Shown one piece after another: positions 18,178 through 29,044 of a stretch of DNA of 64,000 nucleotides (position 1 is its first letter; the number at the start of each line of letters is the position of its first letter). The DNA is from Trichomonas vaginalis G3 (lineage: Eukaryota; Parabasalia; Trichomonadida; Trichomonadidae). The stretch lies in NCBI RefSeq assembly GCF_026262505.1, contig NC_067205.1:868001-932000 (forward strand), read 5' to 3'. The position numbers and the translations under genes are program-made. The notes below the pieces were generated by a model. The model was not told where the DNA came from and ran no database searches. It was given only the letters and a program-made list of their open reading frames with translations.

Positions 18178-20311
18178 TTATTTCATGCAATGTTTTATTT
18201 CTGTGCCGTCTTCAAGTATGCCCCAGTACTTACGCTTGGAGAGGACATGAACTTCGGTGAAAATTTTGTCCAATTTGAATTGACCCATCTTTTCACCGAC
18301 TAAACCCATTTCAATGAGTTTGTTGTATCCTTCTTCGTTCGTCATGAGTGCGTCAATGTTCTCATAGTAAACCTTCACTTTGGATTTGACTTCGGAGAAG
18401 AATTTGTTGTAGTTGTCAAGGACTGCCTTTGCGAACTGAGGGTAAGACCAATGTTCGACAATAGGTTTTAATGTGGTTACTAAGCCACTTTGACCTTGAG
18501 TGAATTCGTACTTCAAAACAAAAGGAGAAAACCTTTCAACAAAGTTGTCGACCTTCTCATAATGTTTACTCTTCATCTCTTGAGGTTTCTTAATGGAATA
18601 TCCCCATGTCGAATTCATAAGCAATTTGAGTGTCATTGCAAGTTTGGGGTTTGAAGCTTTCCTAATATCATACAGTTGTTGTATGACTTTTCCAACTGTA
18701 TAGTTCCTTCCCGGGAACTCACCATCTTCGTTTGGAATTCCAGTCGGAATATATTGGACAAACCTCATGTATGCAGCGTTAAGGTCGACATAGTATATCT
18801 TTTCATCTGAGTCGAACTTGTCGCAACCAATTGGTCCAGTTTGTGGAAATTCAAGTGAGTCTCTTATCTTCTGAGAAACTTCTCCTGTTATCTCATAAAC
18901 ATCGTCGAAGCAACCTGTTTCATATAAAACCTTCTGACCTAACTCAGATGCTCTCCAATACAATTTGACGTCAATTGGATGTCTCAATGGAAGTTTGTTT
19001 ATAGCATCTTGAAGTTCTTGCAACCTCATTGGAAGTTCTTCTGGTTCAGGTTGGTATCCGAACAATCCAACTCCTTTGGAATTGTGTACTTCTTTTGTAC
19101 TAGAACTTTGTCTGGAACAACTTTTGGTCTTGCTAAAGTGAAAAGTTTGTTTCGTCTTTTGGTACAAAAGTTTCTGTCAGCTTGTCATCTGGAATTGGTT
19201 CCAACAAACCTTTCTCGAAAAGAAGTTTACAGCTCTGACAATGTTGCACTTGCCTTTTCCGAACAATGGGTTTGTAAGACTTTCGTTCAACATGAAGTGG
19301 TTGTGGACAATTGCAATCTTCAACCATGGTTAAATTGAACTCAACAACATAGTCGTCATGTGAAGAACCTTTAGCTGTATGTATGTTGACTCGGATATTG
19401 ACATTTGCCAACGGTGCAATTTTTGCCAATTGACCTCTGAGAATGTACTTGTCTTCACACATGACTCAAGATACTTCATCTTCTCATCTGTAACAAGACC
19501 AGAGTTCCTGAGACATGTAAGAATACAAGGTTTCATTGACAATTGTTTCAATTGAATTGTAAATTCCATACCTTGTCAAGTCAATGTCAGACTTATTTAT
19601 GAACGGGAAGTATCCAGCATGTTGTCTGACTGCTTGAGGGTTAGGTTGGTACCATTCGAACTTGAACACTTTGCAATTCCTTCAATTGCATTCAAAATGT
19701 CTGAGTCGGAGTCAACCATTTGTTCTCTCTTTGTAGTCTGAAAGCGTCAAGAAGCATTGCAGCTGTTGTGACATTGCCATGTGCATAGTAAATGTGACCA
19801 TCCAAATCTGTTATGGTCAATCTGAGATTGTATCTTTCTTATTTCCATCTTGAATTGCAGCAAGTACACCCATGAAGCCTCTTTTGTTCTTTCCTTCTGT
19901 CAAAGTTTACTGTAAGGTTCGACCAGATGTAATTTGACTTCTAACTTCACGGTACTTCTCATATGCATATCTTGTTCTTTCCATGGGAGCATGACCATCC
20001 TCTGCACTACTTTTTTCCTTCTCAAAGGATGCAATTGTTCGTCATGTTTCCAGTAGAATCTGGCAAAGCCGTCGTGTCCTTCAACTTGAGGTTCAACTAA
20101 CATCGAAAGGCATGTCCTAAGACGTTCTTCTTCTAACCTCTCTAGTCTGTTTGGATAATTGCACGTGCTGTTTCCAAATCCATTTCGTAGCGAAGACCAG
20201 CCAGTTTGTCATAGACTTTTATGGGTCTTCCTTCCTATATTTAAACTTCTTCGAAACTCTCCAACCATATCTTTGCAACTCTGCTTTTATTCTAGCAGAC
20301 TTTCTATCCAT
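18178..20311 (-). pseudogene. Protein-primed family B DNA polymerase, broken
   Basis: The C-terminal palm region is clear: a motif A region VDLNAAYMRF, motif B KLLMNSTWGYS, and a motif C region near YYENIDALMT, followed by the thumb with KRKYWGI. Upstream lies a Cys-rich segment (DCNCPQ, then VQHCQSCKLLF) that may bind zinc, and further upstream the exonuclease region. The likely start is near 20309-20311 (MDRKSARIKAEL). Family role: replication of the linear element from a terminal protein primer. The locus is among the most damaged, with about five or more breaks. Confidence 0.85.
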
Positions 20312-20355
20312 TCTATATGGGGCATTTTTTATAAAAATAAAAAATGTTTTTTTCT

Positions 20356-20936
20356 TTACTTTACATAACCACCTGCTGCCATAAGTCTTTGACGCCAACC
20401 CATACCAGCTAATGAAGGTTGACTTGGTTTAGTTTCCAAACTAAACTTTGGTTTTGGTTTATCTTCAGTTTTTTGGTTTCTCTTCTTCTATCGGTTTTTC
20501 GTCACTTTTCGGTTCCTCTGACTTTACTTCACCTGCAGGAACAGTTGTGTTGTCAACATCTTCATAAATATCATATGCCATTTGTTTTTGTTTCCTTTCA
20601 ACTTTTTGTGTTTGTTGTAAAGTTTAGAATATTTCGACTCTAAGTCAATGAGATGTTCTATAATGAACTGTTGGTCAGTGAAGTAAACTTTCCATCTGTG
20701 TCTCGAAAGCTCCTTCAGACTTCAATATTTTATTTGTGAGAGTCTGTTTCTTTTTTGAGATACTAGCCGTTCCATTTCTATGAAAAGTGACTTTATAGTT
20801 AGGGTTTGTATTTCCAGACCTGGCACTTTCTATTATTGAATTTTTCTCTTCATCTGTAAGTTCTTTACAGGTTTTGACAATGGTTCTGAACTTTTTGTTT
20901 GTGGTTCAAATCTACCGTTTCAACTTCTTCGGTCAT
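20356..20936 (-). pseudogene. Small Polinton gene of unknown function, broken
   Basis: The locus opens with MTEEVETVDLN near 20936 and ends with a conserved-looking tail GMGWRQRLMAAGGYVK. It is rich in Lys and Glu between. The leader ACTGAGATGAAATG resembles that of the next gene. It lies between the polymerase and the small virion-like genes on the same strand. It has several breaks. Confidence 0.45.
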
Positions 20937-20954
20937 TTCATCTCAGTAAAAATT

Positions 20955-21109
20955 TTAGTTTGGTTTGTTTTCAACTGGTTTGTTTAGGTTTTTAAGTCGG
21001 TCTAAAACTTCCTGAGGTATAGGAAGAACTTTACAAAACACGTGGTGTAACTGCTGGAAGTCGACAAATCCATCTTGAAACCCATTTGTCTCAATGCTGT
21101 ATTGTTCAT
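20955..21109 (-). pseudogene. Very small Polinton gene, broken
   Basis: Begins MNNTALRQMGF and ends in a Pro/Leu/Asn-rich tail. About 50 codons, with about one break. No family is recognised; its position suggests a virion or regulatory accessory. Confidence 0.35.
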
Positions 21110-21128
21110 TTCATCTCAGTAAAAACTT

Positions 21129-21530
21129 TACATTCCCCACGTTTGAGGCGGTTGAGTTGGTTTATTGTTTACCCATTGTTGTGCATGGTTATATCCTCTG
21201 TTAAAGAATCTTTCACCTTGGTCCATATAGTGTCTGCTTGGTTATAGTAGTCATTTGCTTTGTTATAATAGTTTCCTGCTTGTCTTCCTAACATTGTCCA
21301 TCCATCCTTGAACTTTTCCTCTTGTTTCAGGATTTGGAATAAGATTTGTTGCATCTCGTGCTACCTCCCAACCTTTCTGTACAGTTTGTATAATAGTGTT
21401 GCTTTCTCTTTAAGTATACCTAATGTACTCAAAAATCTTCCTTCCAACTCCAAATACACCTCTGGCTATTGTTCCCACTGCGGGCAAAAATCTGGATGCA
21501 ACTCCTGCTAATGCGCCAAAATAAACCCAT
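21129..21530 (-). pseudogene. Gly/Ala-rich virion-like small protein, broken
   Basis: The N-terminus is hydrophobic and rich in Gly and Ala, with the regular small-residue pattern seen in the amphipathic proteins of Polinton B at 33972 and 34233. The rest is Gln/Tyr/Asn-rich. This type is comparable with adenovirus-like membrane-active cement proteins, which is inference from composition only. Its start lies 17 bp from the divergent integrase start. It has several breaks. Confidence 0.45.
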
Positions 21531-21547
21531 TTCTTATAGGGTAAAAA

Positions 21548-22504
21548 ATGACGAATCCAAACAAGGACCCCTATGTTTCTAAAGCGACAAAGAAAGCACT
21601 CATGATAAAAATCTTTAGTTCAACACCAAATGCTTGGTTTATGGATATCTTGGAAAACATTCCGAGGTATAGAGAAGATGGACCTCCATACTGGCCTAAT
21701 ATTTGTCGGTCAAAACACAAGATACTGTGAAAGCCATACCATTATGGTCCAAAATATTTTAGATGTGAAAACTGCTTTGACAATATTCGTTGACAAATAC
21801 CATCCAACAAAAACTGACATCTGACTGTGAAGTTCTTTCAAATCAGATGATGTAAAAAACTATCTGCGTTCAAAAAATGTAAACCAATATTTCATTGTCG
21901 ACCAAACCATTCTGCTCTTGGTGTCATTGACGGTTGTATTAAAAATGTTAAGAGACTTAAACCAACCACAAGGTGGTGAAGCAAATGAAAGTCATATGAC
22001 GACAATATAGACACTTCTCCATGGCAAAGATGAGACAAGTTTTAAATATTTACAATAGCCGTAAACAAAAAGGTTTGGAAACACTCCCCCGAAGAAAATG
22101 AAAAACAACCCTGACTTAGAGAAAGACTATATATTTAATAATTTAGTCAAAAGAGACAAACAAGAAAGAATGCCGGGTTCAAACTTCAGAAAGGTGACAA
22201 AGTAAAAATAGAAATACCTAAACGCGACCCATATGAAAATACTATTGACTATGACAACAATGGGAACCCGACAGGTACTCACATTCGTGTTCGTAAAAAT
22301 AGAAGAAAGTATACAAGAGAATATTATGAAGTTTTAGGCAAAACATGGCAAAATGTACACACTGCAAGCAGAAGATAAAACTACTATTGTCAGACCTCGT
22401 TTCAAACTTGTCAAAGTTCAAGGTGGTATACTTTCAAAGACAGTTCCTAACAAAATAAGACAACTCCTGACGAATATGCTAAAGAAGTTGAAAATGACGA
22501 CTAA
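21548..22504 (+). pseudogene. Polinton (retroviral-type) integrase, broken
   Basis: The locus begins with MTNPNKDPYVSKATKKALM and WFMDILENIP, the typical start of the rve-type integrase core in Mavericks, followed by ALTIFVDKYHPTK and a GVID segment in the expected places. The C-terminal part resembles an SH3/chromo-like extension (HIRVRKNRRKYTREYYEV). Family role: integration of the linear element through its terminal repeats. The locus is broken in about six places. Confidence 0.8.
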
Positions 22505-22505
22505 G

Positions 22506-23752
22506 CATTCTATACCATGCGTAAACTGTCATGTAAGGTGCATGTATTCTTTACTTTGTCCCGTTGTTTGCGTATATCCTGAAACGTGATGTGTATGGTT
22601 TCCTCCTCCTCAGTGTTACTCCAGAAAAATCTATAGCAAACTTAACGTTGTCTTTAACATCATATCCTTTACCTTTTGTCATTGCTGACCAATCCCAATA
22701 TCTATGCTTATGCCAACCTGCTTGAGCTGTACTTAAATCTATGTAGTGACTGTGTGCAGGTAATTTTCACCTGAAATCGTTTTACTTCCACCTGTTTCCT
22801 TTGAAGAGTTTGCACAATACAAAAACCTGTCGACTATTTGATGTCCAAGTTCCAAAACCCAGAACTGTTCTGGTCTGGTAGAGTTCATTGACGTATAAAT
22901 AGAGCCTATAGGATATAAGTTTGAAGTATTTCTGTCTTTAATGTTTGAAGCTCTGTTTTGTCTGCTTTCTTGTCATATAAATCTTGAGCAGTGAATTTAA
23001 TATTATGTTCATCCTTCATGACATAAACATCTTTACATCTAATGTTTCTCATCGTCGTTATGTCGTCATCCGATGTTAAACCTTGTGGAAAGTTAGGAGG
23101 TTTACAATATAATACATCCCACCAGTTTCTTCAACCGTTCCTTCAATACTTTCTATAGCAACAGTTGTAAAACTTGTATGTGTATGGTTCTTATTTGCTT
23201 TCTTTTCAAGGCTAACGTTTAAGTCTGTTATTTCAGATTAGAATGTGTATTCCAACGGCACTTTTACTGTTTAAGGTTTCTTGTAAGTCTGTTATTTCAA
23301 TATAGAATGTATATGTCTTTTTTAGAATATTCGTTTTCAGCTCTTGTCACTTCACTTGACATTTTATTGTCAACATATGTTTTGTCTGCTAGTTCAGGAT
23401 GAGTATGTTCTTTTGTTGCATAAGCATTGTTAGCTCTTTCTTCTTCTTTTGCTATTGCATCGTCTACATATTCTTTGTCAGCTTTGTTGTCAACATCTGC
23501 TTTCAAAAGAAGTTCATTTATAGGTTTCTCGTTTAAAGTTCCTTTTGTTGGATTTATCAGACAGTATTGTTCTTCTTGTCTTGAAACAGAAACTCATCTG
23601 TCATTGGGTTTAATGTCAGTTTTAAGTTTCCTTCTTTCAATGACTCAGATATCTTAGAATAGTTTGAAAAGTTTGTTGTGTCTTATTTAGAGCTTGCATA
23701 ATGAGTTGTCGGTTTGTTTGTATTTCTCTTATGGAAGCAAATCTTTCGACAT
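22506..23752 (-). pseudogene. Tail-collar fibre protein (phage-type), broken
   Basis: The N-terminal part contains heptad-like repeats such as NKADKEYVDD and ADKTYVDNKM, as in phage tail fibres and in the open B homologue. Downstream the sequence encodes YPIGSIYTSMNST and a segment close to IVDRFLYCANSSKETGGSK, the phage tail-collar motif, followed by a His-rich region. All align in order with the 39879 gene of Polinton B. The likely function is receptor binding by the virion. It is convergent with the integrase. The locus has about eight breaks. Confidence 0.75.
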
Positions 23753-23767
23753 TTTATTCTAGATAAA

Positions 23768-24615
23768 ATATGCTTCCAATAGAAAAGAAAATTCAAGAGT
23801 TGCTACAACTAAACCATTAGATGAACTTTTTACTAATGTCGGTCAAAAGTTTGAGACAGATACCGTAAAGCATGAAGGCTATCGTTTGACTACCCATTAA
23901 GATGGCTAAGAGACCCATCCGTCACAAAAGCTATTGGCTTTCGTAGAATGAAGTTCATTTCAGAAGCCATACATGGTTTCCCATTTACGGTCGGTTTTGA
24001 AGTTCGATACTATAACAAAGAAAAACGTATGTATGAGAAATTTGAACAGGGAAAACTTTTACAAGTTAGTTTGCTTGTAAACTTAGAAACAACTCTTCAA
24101 GCTTTTCAAGAAAAAAAAACGATATCTATCTCGAATATGCAAAACAGTATAACATTGACGAGGGAGAGTACCATCTCGATATTATTTATGACAGGAAAAA
24201 TGCAACTGTTAAAATCAATAGAATAGAAGACCTTGGAGAAAACGTTTATATTTCTACAAAATATAACAACTTGGCATGGTATAGATTTATGAGGATGTTA
24301 AATCAGCCTGCAGCATATCCAGTACACCCAGACTTTTATGAAGTCGAAAACCCTAATGGAACATATGAAAATGTTTTCGACCCAGATGCTATTATTGTTC
24401 ATGCTTCATTTTCTGGCGCCCAAAACTCTTTCTTATGCTTGGCAAATGACTTTTACGAAAAACCTACAAAGTTATACGAACCACCAAGTGGAAGTATTTC
24501 AGACTTTCAAGTATGGTTTACTACAGATGGAAGAAAAAGAATAATTCCATTATACCATGCGTTTTACTTAGAACTTAGTTTCATATACAACTACTATCGA
24601 ACGGTAAAAATATAA
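23768..24615 (+). pseudogene. Polinton virion-like protein, unknown, broken
   Basis: The locus starts at an ATG 15 bp from the divergent fibre start. It encodes polar sequence, then beta-rich and aromatic segments such as WYRFMRMLNQPAAYPVHPDF and IIVHASFSGAQNSFLCLAND, and ends IYNYYRTVKI. Alternating strands and position among virion genes suggest a structural protein, perhaps a second jelly roll. I cannot assign it. It has about five breaks. Confidence 0.45.
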
Positions 24616-24619
24616 TTTT

Positions 24620-24860
24620 TTAATACGGTTGAGGTGTTGGATTTGGTTGCCAACTAGACTGTGGTGCAGGTTCAGGCTGTTGTATAACAGGAGCTTGTTC
24701 TTCTGGTTCAGGGTCTTTAGGTATAATACCAACAAACTGACCTACCCTTTTACCAATATTTTTGACACCGTTCCAAATTCCTCTTCCTACGGTTTTATTC
24801 CATTCCATATACCTCTTCCAACATTTCGAAAGAAGTTCCTATCTTACTGAAGAAACCCAT
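24620..24860 (-). pseudogene. Amphipathic virion-like protein with Pro/Gln tail, broken
   Basis: Begins MGFFSKIG and shows basic amphipathic helices (NGVKNIGKRVGQFVGIIP) followed by a Pro/Gln/Glu-rich tail ending PNPTPQPY. The pattern recalls the MAAGxFKKLWD proteins of Polinton B and, more distantly, membrane-lytic virion proteins of adenovirus-like particles. About one break. Confidence 0.5.
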
Positions 24861-24878
24861 TTTACTATATGTAAAAAT

Positions 24879-25241
24879 CTAATGTCCGCCTAGTCTTTTG
24901 CGTTTCCTGTTGAGTTCCATAGCATTCTTTAACTGGAGCTCATACATTCTGTTTCTCCTCTGGTAGAAAACATATTCTGGGTCAATTCCTGTGTTCGCGT
25001 CATCTGCATAAAGTTGTTTATATCCCACTTCAGGGTTTGTATAAAACTCTTTCCATCTCATATTTGCATACCATGGTGGCAAACCTAACGCAGCGTCATT
25101 TGACATGGCAGTTTGCATTTGTACATCTGTTGGCACTTGACCATAGTTTGCCATTGCAGTTTGTATTCTAACTTCATTTGGAATATTCTCTGGGTTTGGT
25201 TGTCCAGGTTGCTGTGCATTCGCTAAGTTCTGTGCGTCCAT
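24879..25241 (-). CDS. Polinton protein of 120 aa, unknown
   Basis: The intact frame starts at the ATG at 25239-25241 (MDAQNLANAQQPGQPNPENI). The N-terminus is disordered and rich in Gln, Asn and Pro, with a repeated QTAMANYGQVPTDVQ / QTAMSNDAALG element. The middle has an aromatic segment (LPPWYANMRWKEFYTNPEVG) and the C-terminus is a basic helix ending NRKRKRLGGH. The basic end could bind DNA or mediate nuclear entry. It lies in a minus-strand run with the methyltransferase. Confidence 0.6.
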   Translation of the reverse strand: MDAQNLANAQQPGQPNPENIPNEVRIQTAMANYGQVPTDVQMQTAMSNDAALGLPPWYANMRWKEFYTNPEVGYKQLYADDANTGIDPEYVFYQRRNRMYELQLKNAMELNRKRKRLGGH

Positions 25242-25264
25242 TTAATATTAGATAAAAATATCTC

Positions 25265-25396
25265 TTACGAGTACATATGCTGAACATTTGCAGGCATTGG
25301 TTCATCTTCATATTCTCTATATCTTTCTGCCACGTCAAAGAAATAAATGACACAATGGAAAAAACCTAAAACAAGTAGTCCTATTTCAAACCACAT
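25265..25396 (-). CDS. Small membrane protein (43 aa)
   Basis: An ATG at 25394-25396 opens 43 codons with the N-terminal hydrophobic stretch MWFEIGLLVLGFFHCVIYFF followed by an acidic tail with MPANVQHMYS at the end. The hydrophobic segment is long enough to span a membrane. Its first codons overlap the end of the methyltransferase gene by 16 bp on the same strand, which supports co-transcription or very compact packing. Confidence 0.5.
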   Translation of the reverse strand: MWFEIGLLVLGFFHCVIYFFDVAERYREYEDEPMPANVQHMYS

Positions 25397-26199
25397 TTAC
25401 TTACTAATAAAATTTCTTTATTGTGACACTTTCTCCAGTTTATAGGACCTCTCTCATATTCTATCTTGTCATATATAAACTCATAGTCATGTATGTCCTC
25501 TAACCATCTCATAACGGTTTCCAAACCACTTTTATCGGATGTAAAGTAAAAGCATGGATGGTTATGTAAAACGTCTAAAGTTTCTAAAGAGTCTCTCAAA
25601 GTCCAGTCTACTTGGTATTGAAAATCCCATGTGTTATAGAACGGCGGGTCCACTATAAAGAAAACATTTTCCTTGTCTTTATATTTTTCATACAAATCTG
25701 TCCAATGACATCTCACAAACTCTATACCCTCAATATATTTTTCTATGTCCTCTTTGAAAACATTTGTATAGTTAAGATATAAAACTTTTGACATAAGTGT
25801 TTCAATGTCATGAACTCTTATAGAACCACTATATAATAGTCTAGCAGATATACTATCCCAGTCTATATATTCTGCTTTTTTCAAAACCTCTCTCACAATA
25901 TTTTTCTTATCTAATGGTATACGTTCCATCTTACCTATCTGAATCTTTTCTTTTAACTCTTTCAATATATTGTTTGTGTCTGGAATATGTTTGAGACGGT
26001 CCATATAGTTGTCGAAGTCATTGCATATAATCTTTGAGTCTGGGAATATTATATGACACAAATGGGATATATAGAAACTTCCACCGAACAAATCTACAAA
26101 TGTTAGACCATTCGGTAGTTTCTTAAGTTCTCTCAATATAATATCTTTACATCTACTCTTATTTCCAAAGAACGGTAACGGTGGTTTTGTAAAATTCAT
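25381..26199 (-). CDS. D12-class DNA adenine N6-methyltransferase
   Basis: The 272-residue frame is open and carries the D12-class motifs in order: PPLPFFGNKSR near the N-terminus (residues 6-16), the AdoMet-binding motif FVDLFGGSFYISHL (residues 34-47), and the catalytic DPPFY (residues 184-188), followed by a target-recognition-like C-terminal region. This is the complete layout of Dam-like adenine methyltransferases. Family knowledge: Maverick-derived methyltransferases of this class make N6-methyladenine in Trichomonas. The ATG at 26197-26199 follows a TATATA-type leader. It is the largest open gene with a clear enzyme function left in Polinton A. Target sequence unknown. Confidence 0.9.
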   Translation of the reverse strand: MNFTKPPLPFFGNKSRCKDIILRELKKLPNGLTFVDLFGGSFYISHLCHIIFPDSKIICNDFDNYMDRLKHIPDTNNILKELKEKIQIGKMERIPLDKKNIVREVLKKAEYIDWDSISARLLYSGSIRVHDIETLMSKVLYLNYTNVFKEDIEKYIEGIEFVRCHWTDLYEKYKDKENVFFIVDPPFYNTWDFQYQVDWTLRDSLETLDVLHNHPCFYFTSDKSGLETVMRWLEDIHDYEFIYDKIEYERGPINWRKCHNKEILLVSKCGLK

Positions 26200-26307
26200 T
26201 TATATATAATAATAAAAATGTTTTTACCCGAAAAGTGACAGAAAAGTGACAAAGCATGAAAACATATATAATTTGTGAAAAGCGACACATTATATAATGT
26301 TTTCGAC
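26200..26307 (-). promoter_or_regulatory. Leader region of the methyltransferase gene
   Basis: The 108 bp between the methyltransferase ATG and the right terminal repeat contain two AAAAGTGACA copies (about 26234-26252), an AAAAGCGACA copy and TATATAAT tracts. These resemble the AAGTGNCAT motif of other starts in this element, here mostly in the opposite orientation. The function as promoter is inferred. Confidence 0.4.
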
Positions 26308-26419
26308 CCAGAAGACTAACAATTTTCCGAATAAAAACTTCATTGATACTAAAACATCTTCGGGGCTAGAGGGCACGAAGTGCCTGGAAGCCCCACTACC
26401 TTTTTTTTTTTTTTTTTTT
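26308..26419 (-). repeat. Right terminal inverted repeat of Polinton A
   Basis: The sequence 26308-26400 is the reverse complement of 1901-1992, with one substitution and one single-base indel, and is followed by 19 T. GAATA at 26420-26424 matches the five bases before the left poly-A. Confidence 0.93.
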
Positions 26420-27147
26420 GAATATTATATAAAAAGTCTCTTTAATATTATATTTCATATTTTTATCGATTTTTAAAGTTTTTGCGAAAAGTATTCAATT
26501 ATTTTTGCTATTTGGTCGGGTAAATGTCAGATTTGCGACATTTTCTGATATGATATTCAGATTCTACGTTGATAATAATGCTTATAGAACCCTCTTGCTA
26601 TTGTGTCAAAATTGCGAAACCGATAGCAAAAATATCTCGCAATATCAAAATTGAGATATTGAGTGAATTATGCATTATAGAGATTAAAAATCTGATTTGT
26701 GAAAACATCTCATCAGTTTCTAGCTAATTCAAAAATCTTTACTATCTTATTCGATTAAAATGAAAAGGGAATAGTTTCATTATGCTTTAAATGACAGCCT
26801 TATAATATAATCATAGTTTTCGCTCAATATGCAGCTTTTTTTTCGAAATCTATGGTCAATATCCTAAATACTGATTGCTTTGCATTCATATCTCTTACAT
26901 TTTCTATACCCACATCACTATTCATTGCTATTCCTATCTTTTTCATTTTTGTTTGTTTCTCATAATTTCTCAAAAAACATGATAACTTGATATTTGTAAA
27001 TATTATACTTTATAACGTAAATAAGAACTTGACCTATTAAGAAAAGCAGTAATGAAAAGAAAATCTGAAATTCATAAAAATTACAAGAGATTGGGACATA
27101 GTTGCAATTTGGCACTTTTTGTAAAAAAAATGGGGTCATACTCATAA
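26420..27147. other. Host spacer, no gene seen
   Basis: AT-rich host DNA. A minus-strand open frame of 82 codons (26960-27208) is hydrophobic, AT-driven and runs into the tandem array, so I do not treat it as a gene. Nothing else is visible. Confidence 0.5.
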
Positions 27148-27676
27148 TGAATAGAGACTTATAGCCAAGTCTTGATATCATGCAGGGAGAATATACATTG
27201 ATAAGCAATTATATTTTATAGTAGTAGTATTCAGAAATTCTTACAATTTACAATACAATTTTCAAAAATGGATAAAGACTTATAGCCAAGTCTTGATATC
27301 ATGCAGGGAGAATATACATTGATAAGCAATTATATTTTATAGTAGTAGTATTCAGAAATTCTTACAATTTACAATACAATTTTCAAAAATGGATAAAGAC
27401 TTATAGCCAAGTCTTGATATCATGCAGGGAGAATATACATTGATAAGCAATTATATTTTATAGTAGTAGTATTCAGAAATTCTTACAATTTACAATACAA
27501 TTTTCAAAAATGGATAAAGACTTATAGCCAAGTCTTGATATCATGCAGGGAGAATATACATTGATAAGCAATTATATTTTATAGTAGTAGTATTCAGAAA
27601 TTCTTACAATTTACAATACAATTTTCAAAAATGGATAAAGACTTATAGCCAAGTCTTGATATCATGCAGGGAGACT
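27148..27676. repeat. Tandem array, 121-bp period, about 4.3 copies
   Basis: The unit beginning GGATAAAGACTTATAGCCAA occurs at 27270, 27391, 27512 and 27633, exactly 121 bp apart; the first copy starts near 27148 with small differences, and the last is cut after about 45 bp. Copies are essentially identical. The same period appears in three unrelated places of the window. Confidence 0.95.
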
Positions 27677-28740
27677 CTCTACAAATACAAAAATTGATTA
27701 TCATAAGGAAATACAAATTTATCAATTTTCATGTGAAAATTACATAAATTTGTTCTCCAATAAAATAGCAATAATACTTTGAATGTTATATTAAGTAATA
27801 TAGCTTCAGGTAAATAAGCTTACACTTCAAAAATATACTGTTTATTCATTAATTTTTAAAAAAGTCCAAATTATCTAATCTTGCTTACTCTTCCTTTAAA
27901 CTTCTTTGTGCCAAATTTAATATTGCCTTCAAAGATGGAATAAGGACATTAGGTTCAATCCTTCGGCTTTCGACAATTTCCAAAATGTGTTGAATTAATT
28001 TCAAACATTCATCGTGTTTTGAAGCTCTTTGCTCAACAATCTGATTACCTGCCCTTGTAAGAATTCTTACTGCTCTATCTTCATTCAAAACATTAGCGAC
28101 TTGCACCTTAATAATCGCATTTGGAATCACAACAGTGATGAGAGTTATGACGATATAAAAAAATATTTTATTATACTCATTCGAAATTAAAAATAATAAA
28201 ATTTATATATATTAATTTCATTAAATCATGGTTAAAAATCTCACCGGAAAAATAACCTCAGTGTGATAAATTTATCACCGGAAAAATTTACAATAAGGTT
28301 AATACCGAAAATATCGAAAAATAAACATTTAAGGTTAATTTAAGAGTATGCACTTTTGTCACCTACTCAAAATTACAAGTTTCTGATGACAATTAGCTTA
28401 ATTAAACCAGGTACAAGATTATATAATTGTATTTTCTATCCAATTATCCATATAATATCTTATCCAGAAAAAATAACTTGATCAATACCAAATGATTTTT
28501 TAACTAGTAAATAAAGTATTTTCTTTACACACACATTGTATATCATAGTTTTTTTTTGGTTTCGCAAAACATCCAAAAACAAATATGCTATAAAAGTGAC
28601 AATTTTAGCAAAACGAAACCCTTAAATAAAATGAATTTCTCAAAAAATCAAATTCAAAATTAATAATGGATAATGACTAGATATAATCTGAACTTTTGAA
28701 TGCATACATTTTTTGAAAAAATTGGATTTTGAAAAATTAT
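27677..28740. other. Host spacer with a possible gene remnant
   Basis: Mostly AT-rich. A minus-strand frame at 27885-28130 encodes 81 residues of helical, HEAT-like composition (KLIQHILEIVESRRIEPNVL) with no ATG in front, so it may be the remains of a host gene. TCACCGGAAAAAT occurs twice (about 28242 and 28275), and 28608-28624 repeats a sequence seen at 1732-1748. Confidence 0.4.
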
Positions 28741-29036
28741 GTTGTTTGTAGTAGTAGGATAGGAAGGGTTGTGTGACTTTTTTTGTTACGTCTATATATA
28801 GATGAAGGTATATTTTCACATCTTCTATATATAGATGATATAAAAATTTTTTCTTACGTTTTTTAAGTCATGAATTCGTAAGAAAGCGCGACATTATTAA
28901 ATAAATTAGTAATAAATATTATATACTAAACACATTTTAAAAAATTAACATTAATTTTAAAATAATTTATTTTTTATCTTTTATAAAAGAAGCTATATAT
29001 AGATGATGTCAGATATTCCGCGATTAATTAAACATT

Positions 29037-29044
29037 GTTTAAAT
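29037..29044. repeat. Target site duplication, left copy
   Basis: GTTTAAAT directly before the left arm of the inserted transposon, repeated exactly at 32926-32933. Confidence 0.85.

Larger units (their letters stand above)
1877..26419. mobile_element. Polinton/Maverick A, broken
   Basis: A 24.5-kb element bounded by 92-93 bp terminal inverted repeats that agree at all but two positions, each with an outer homopolymer (24 A left, 19 T right). GAATA occurs directly outside both ends (1872-1876, 26420-26424) and could be a 5-bp target duplication. Recognisable parts are a double jelly-roll capsid protein, packaging ATPase, SF3 helicase, protein-primed DNA polymerase, retroviral-type integrase, KilA-N protein, tail-collar fibre and D12 adenine methyltransferase. 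The element is broken, with roughly 25-35 breaks concentrated at 18-25 kb. The near-identical terminal repeats argue for fairly recent insertion, while the decay of its core genes argues that it no longer works. Confidence 0.93.

Noticed and set aside
24879-25241. GG near the C-terminus as an adenovirus-type protease site
   Set aside because: The residues before GG do not fit the (Met/Ile/Leu)-x-Gly-Gly consensus, and no Ulp1-like protease was recognised in either Polinton.
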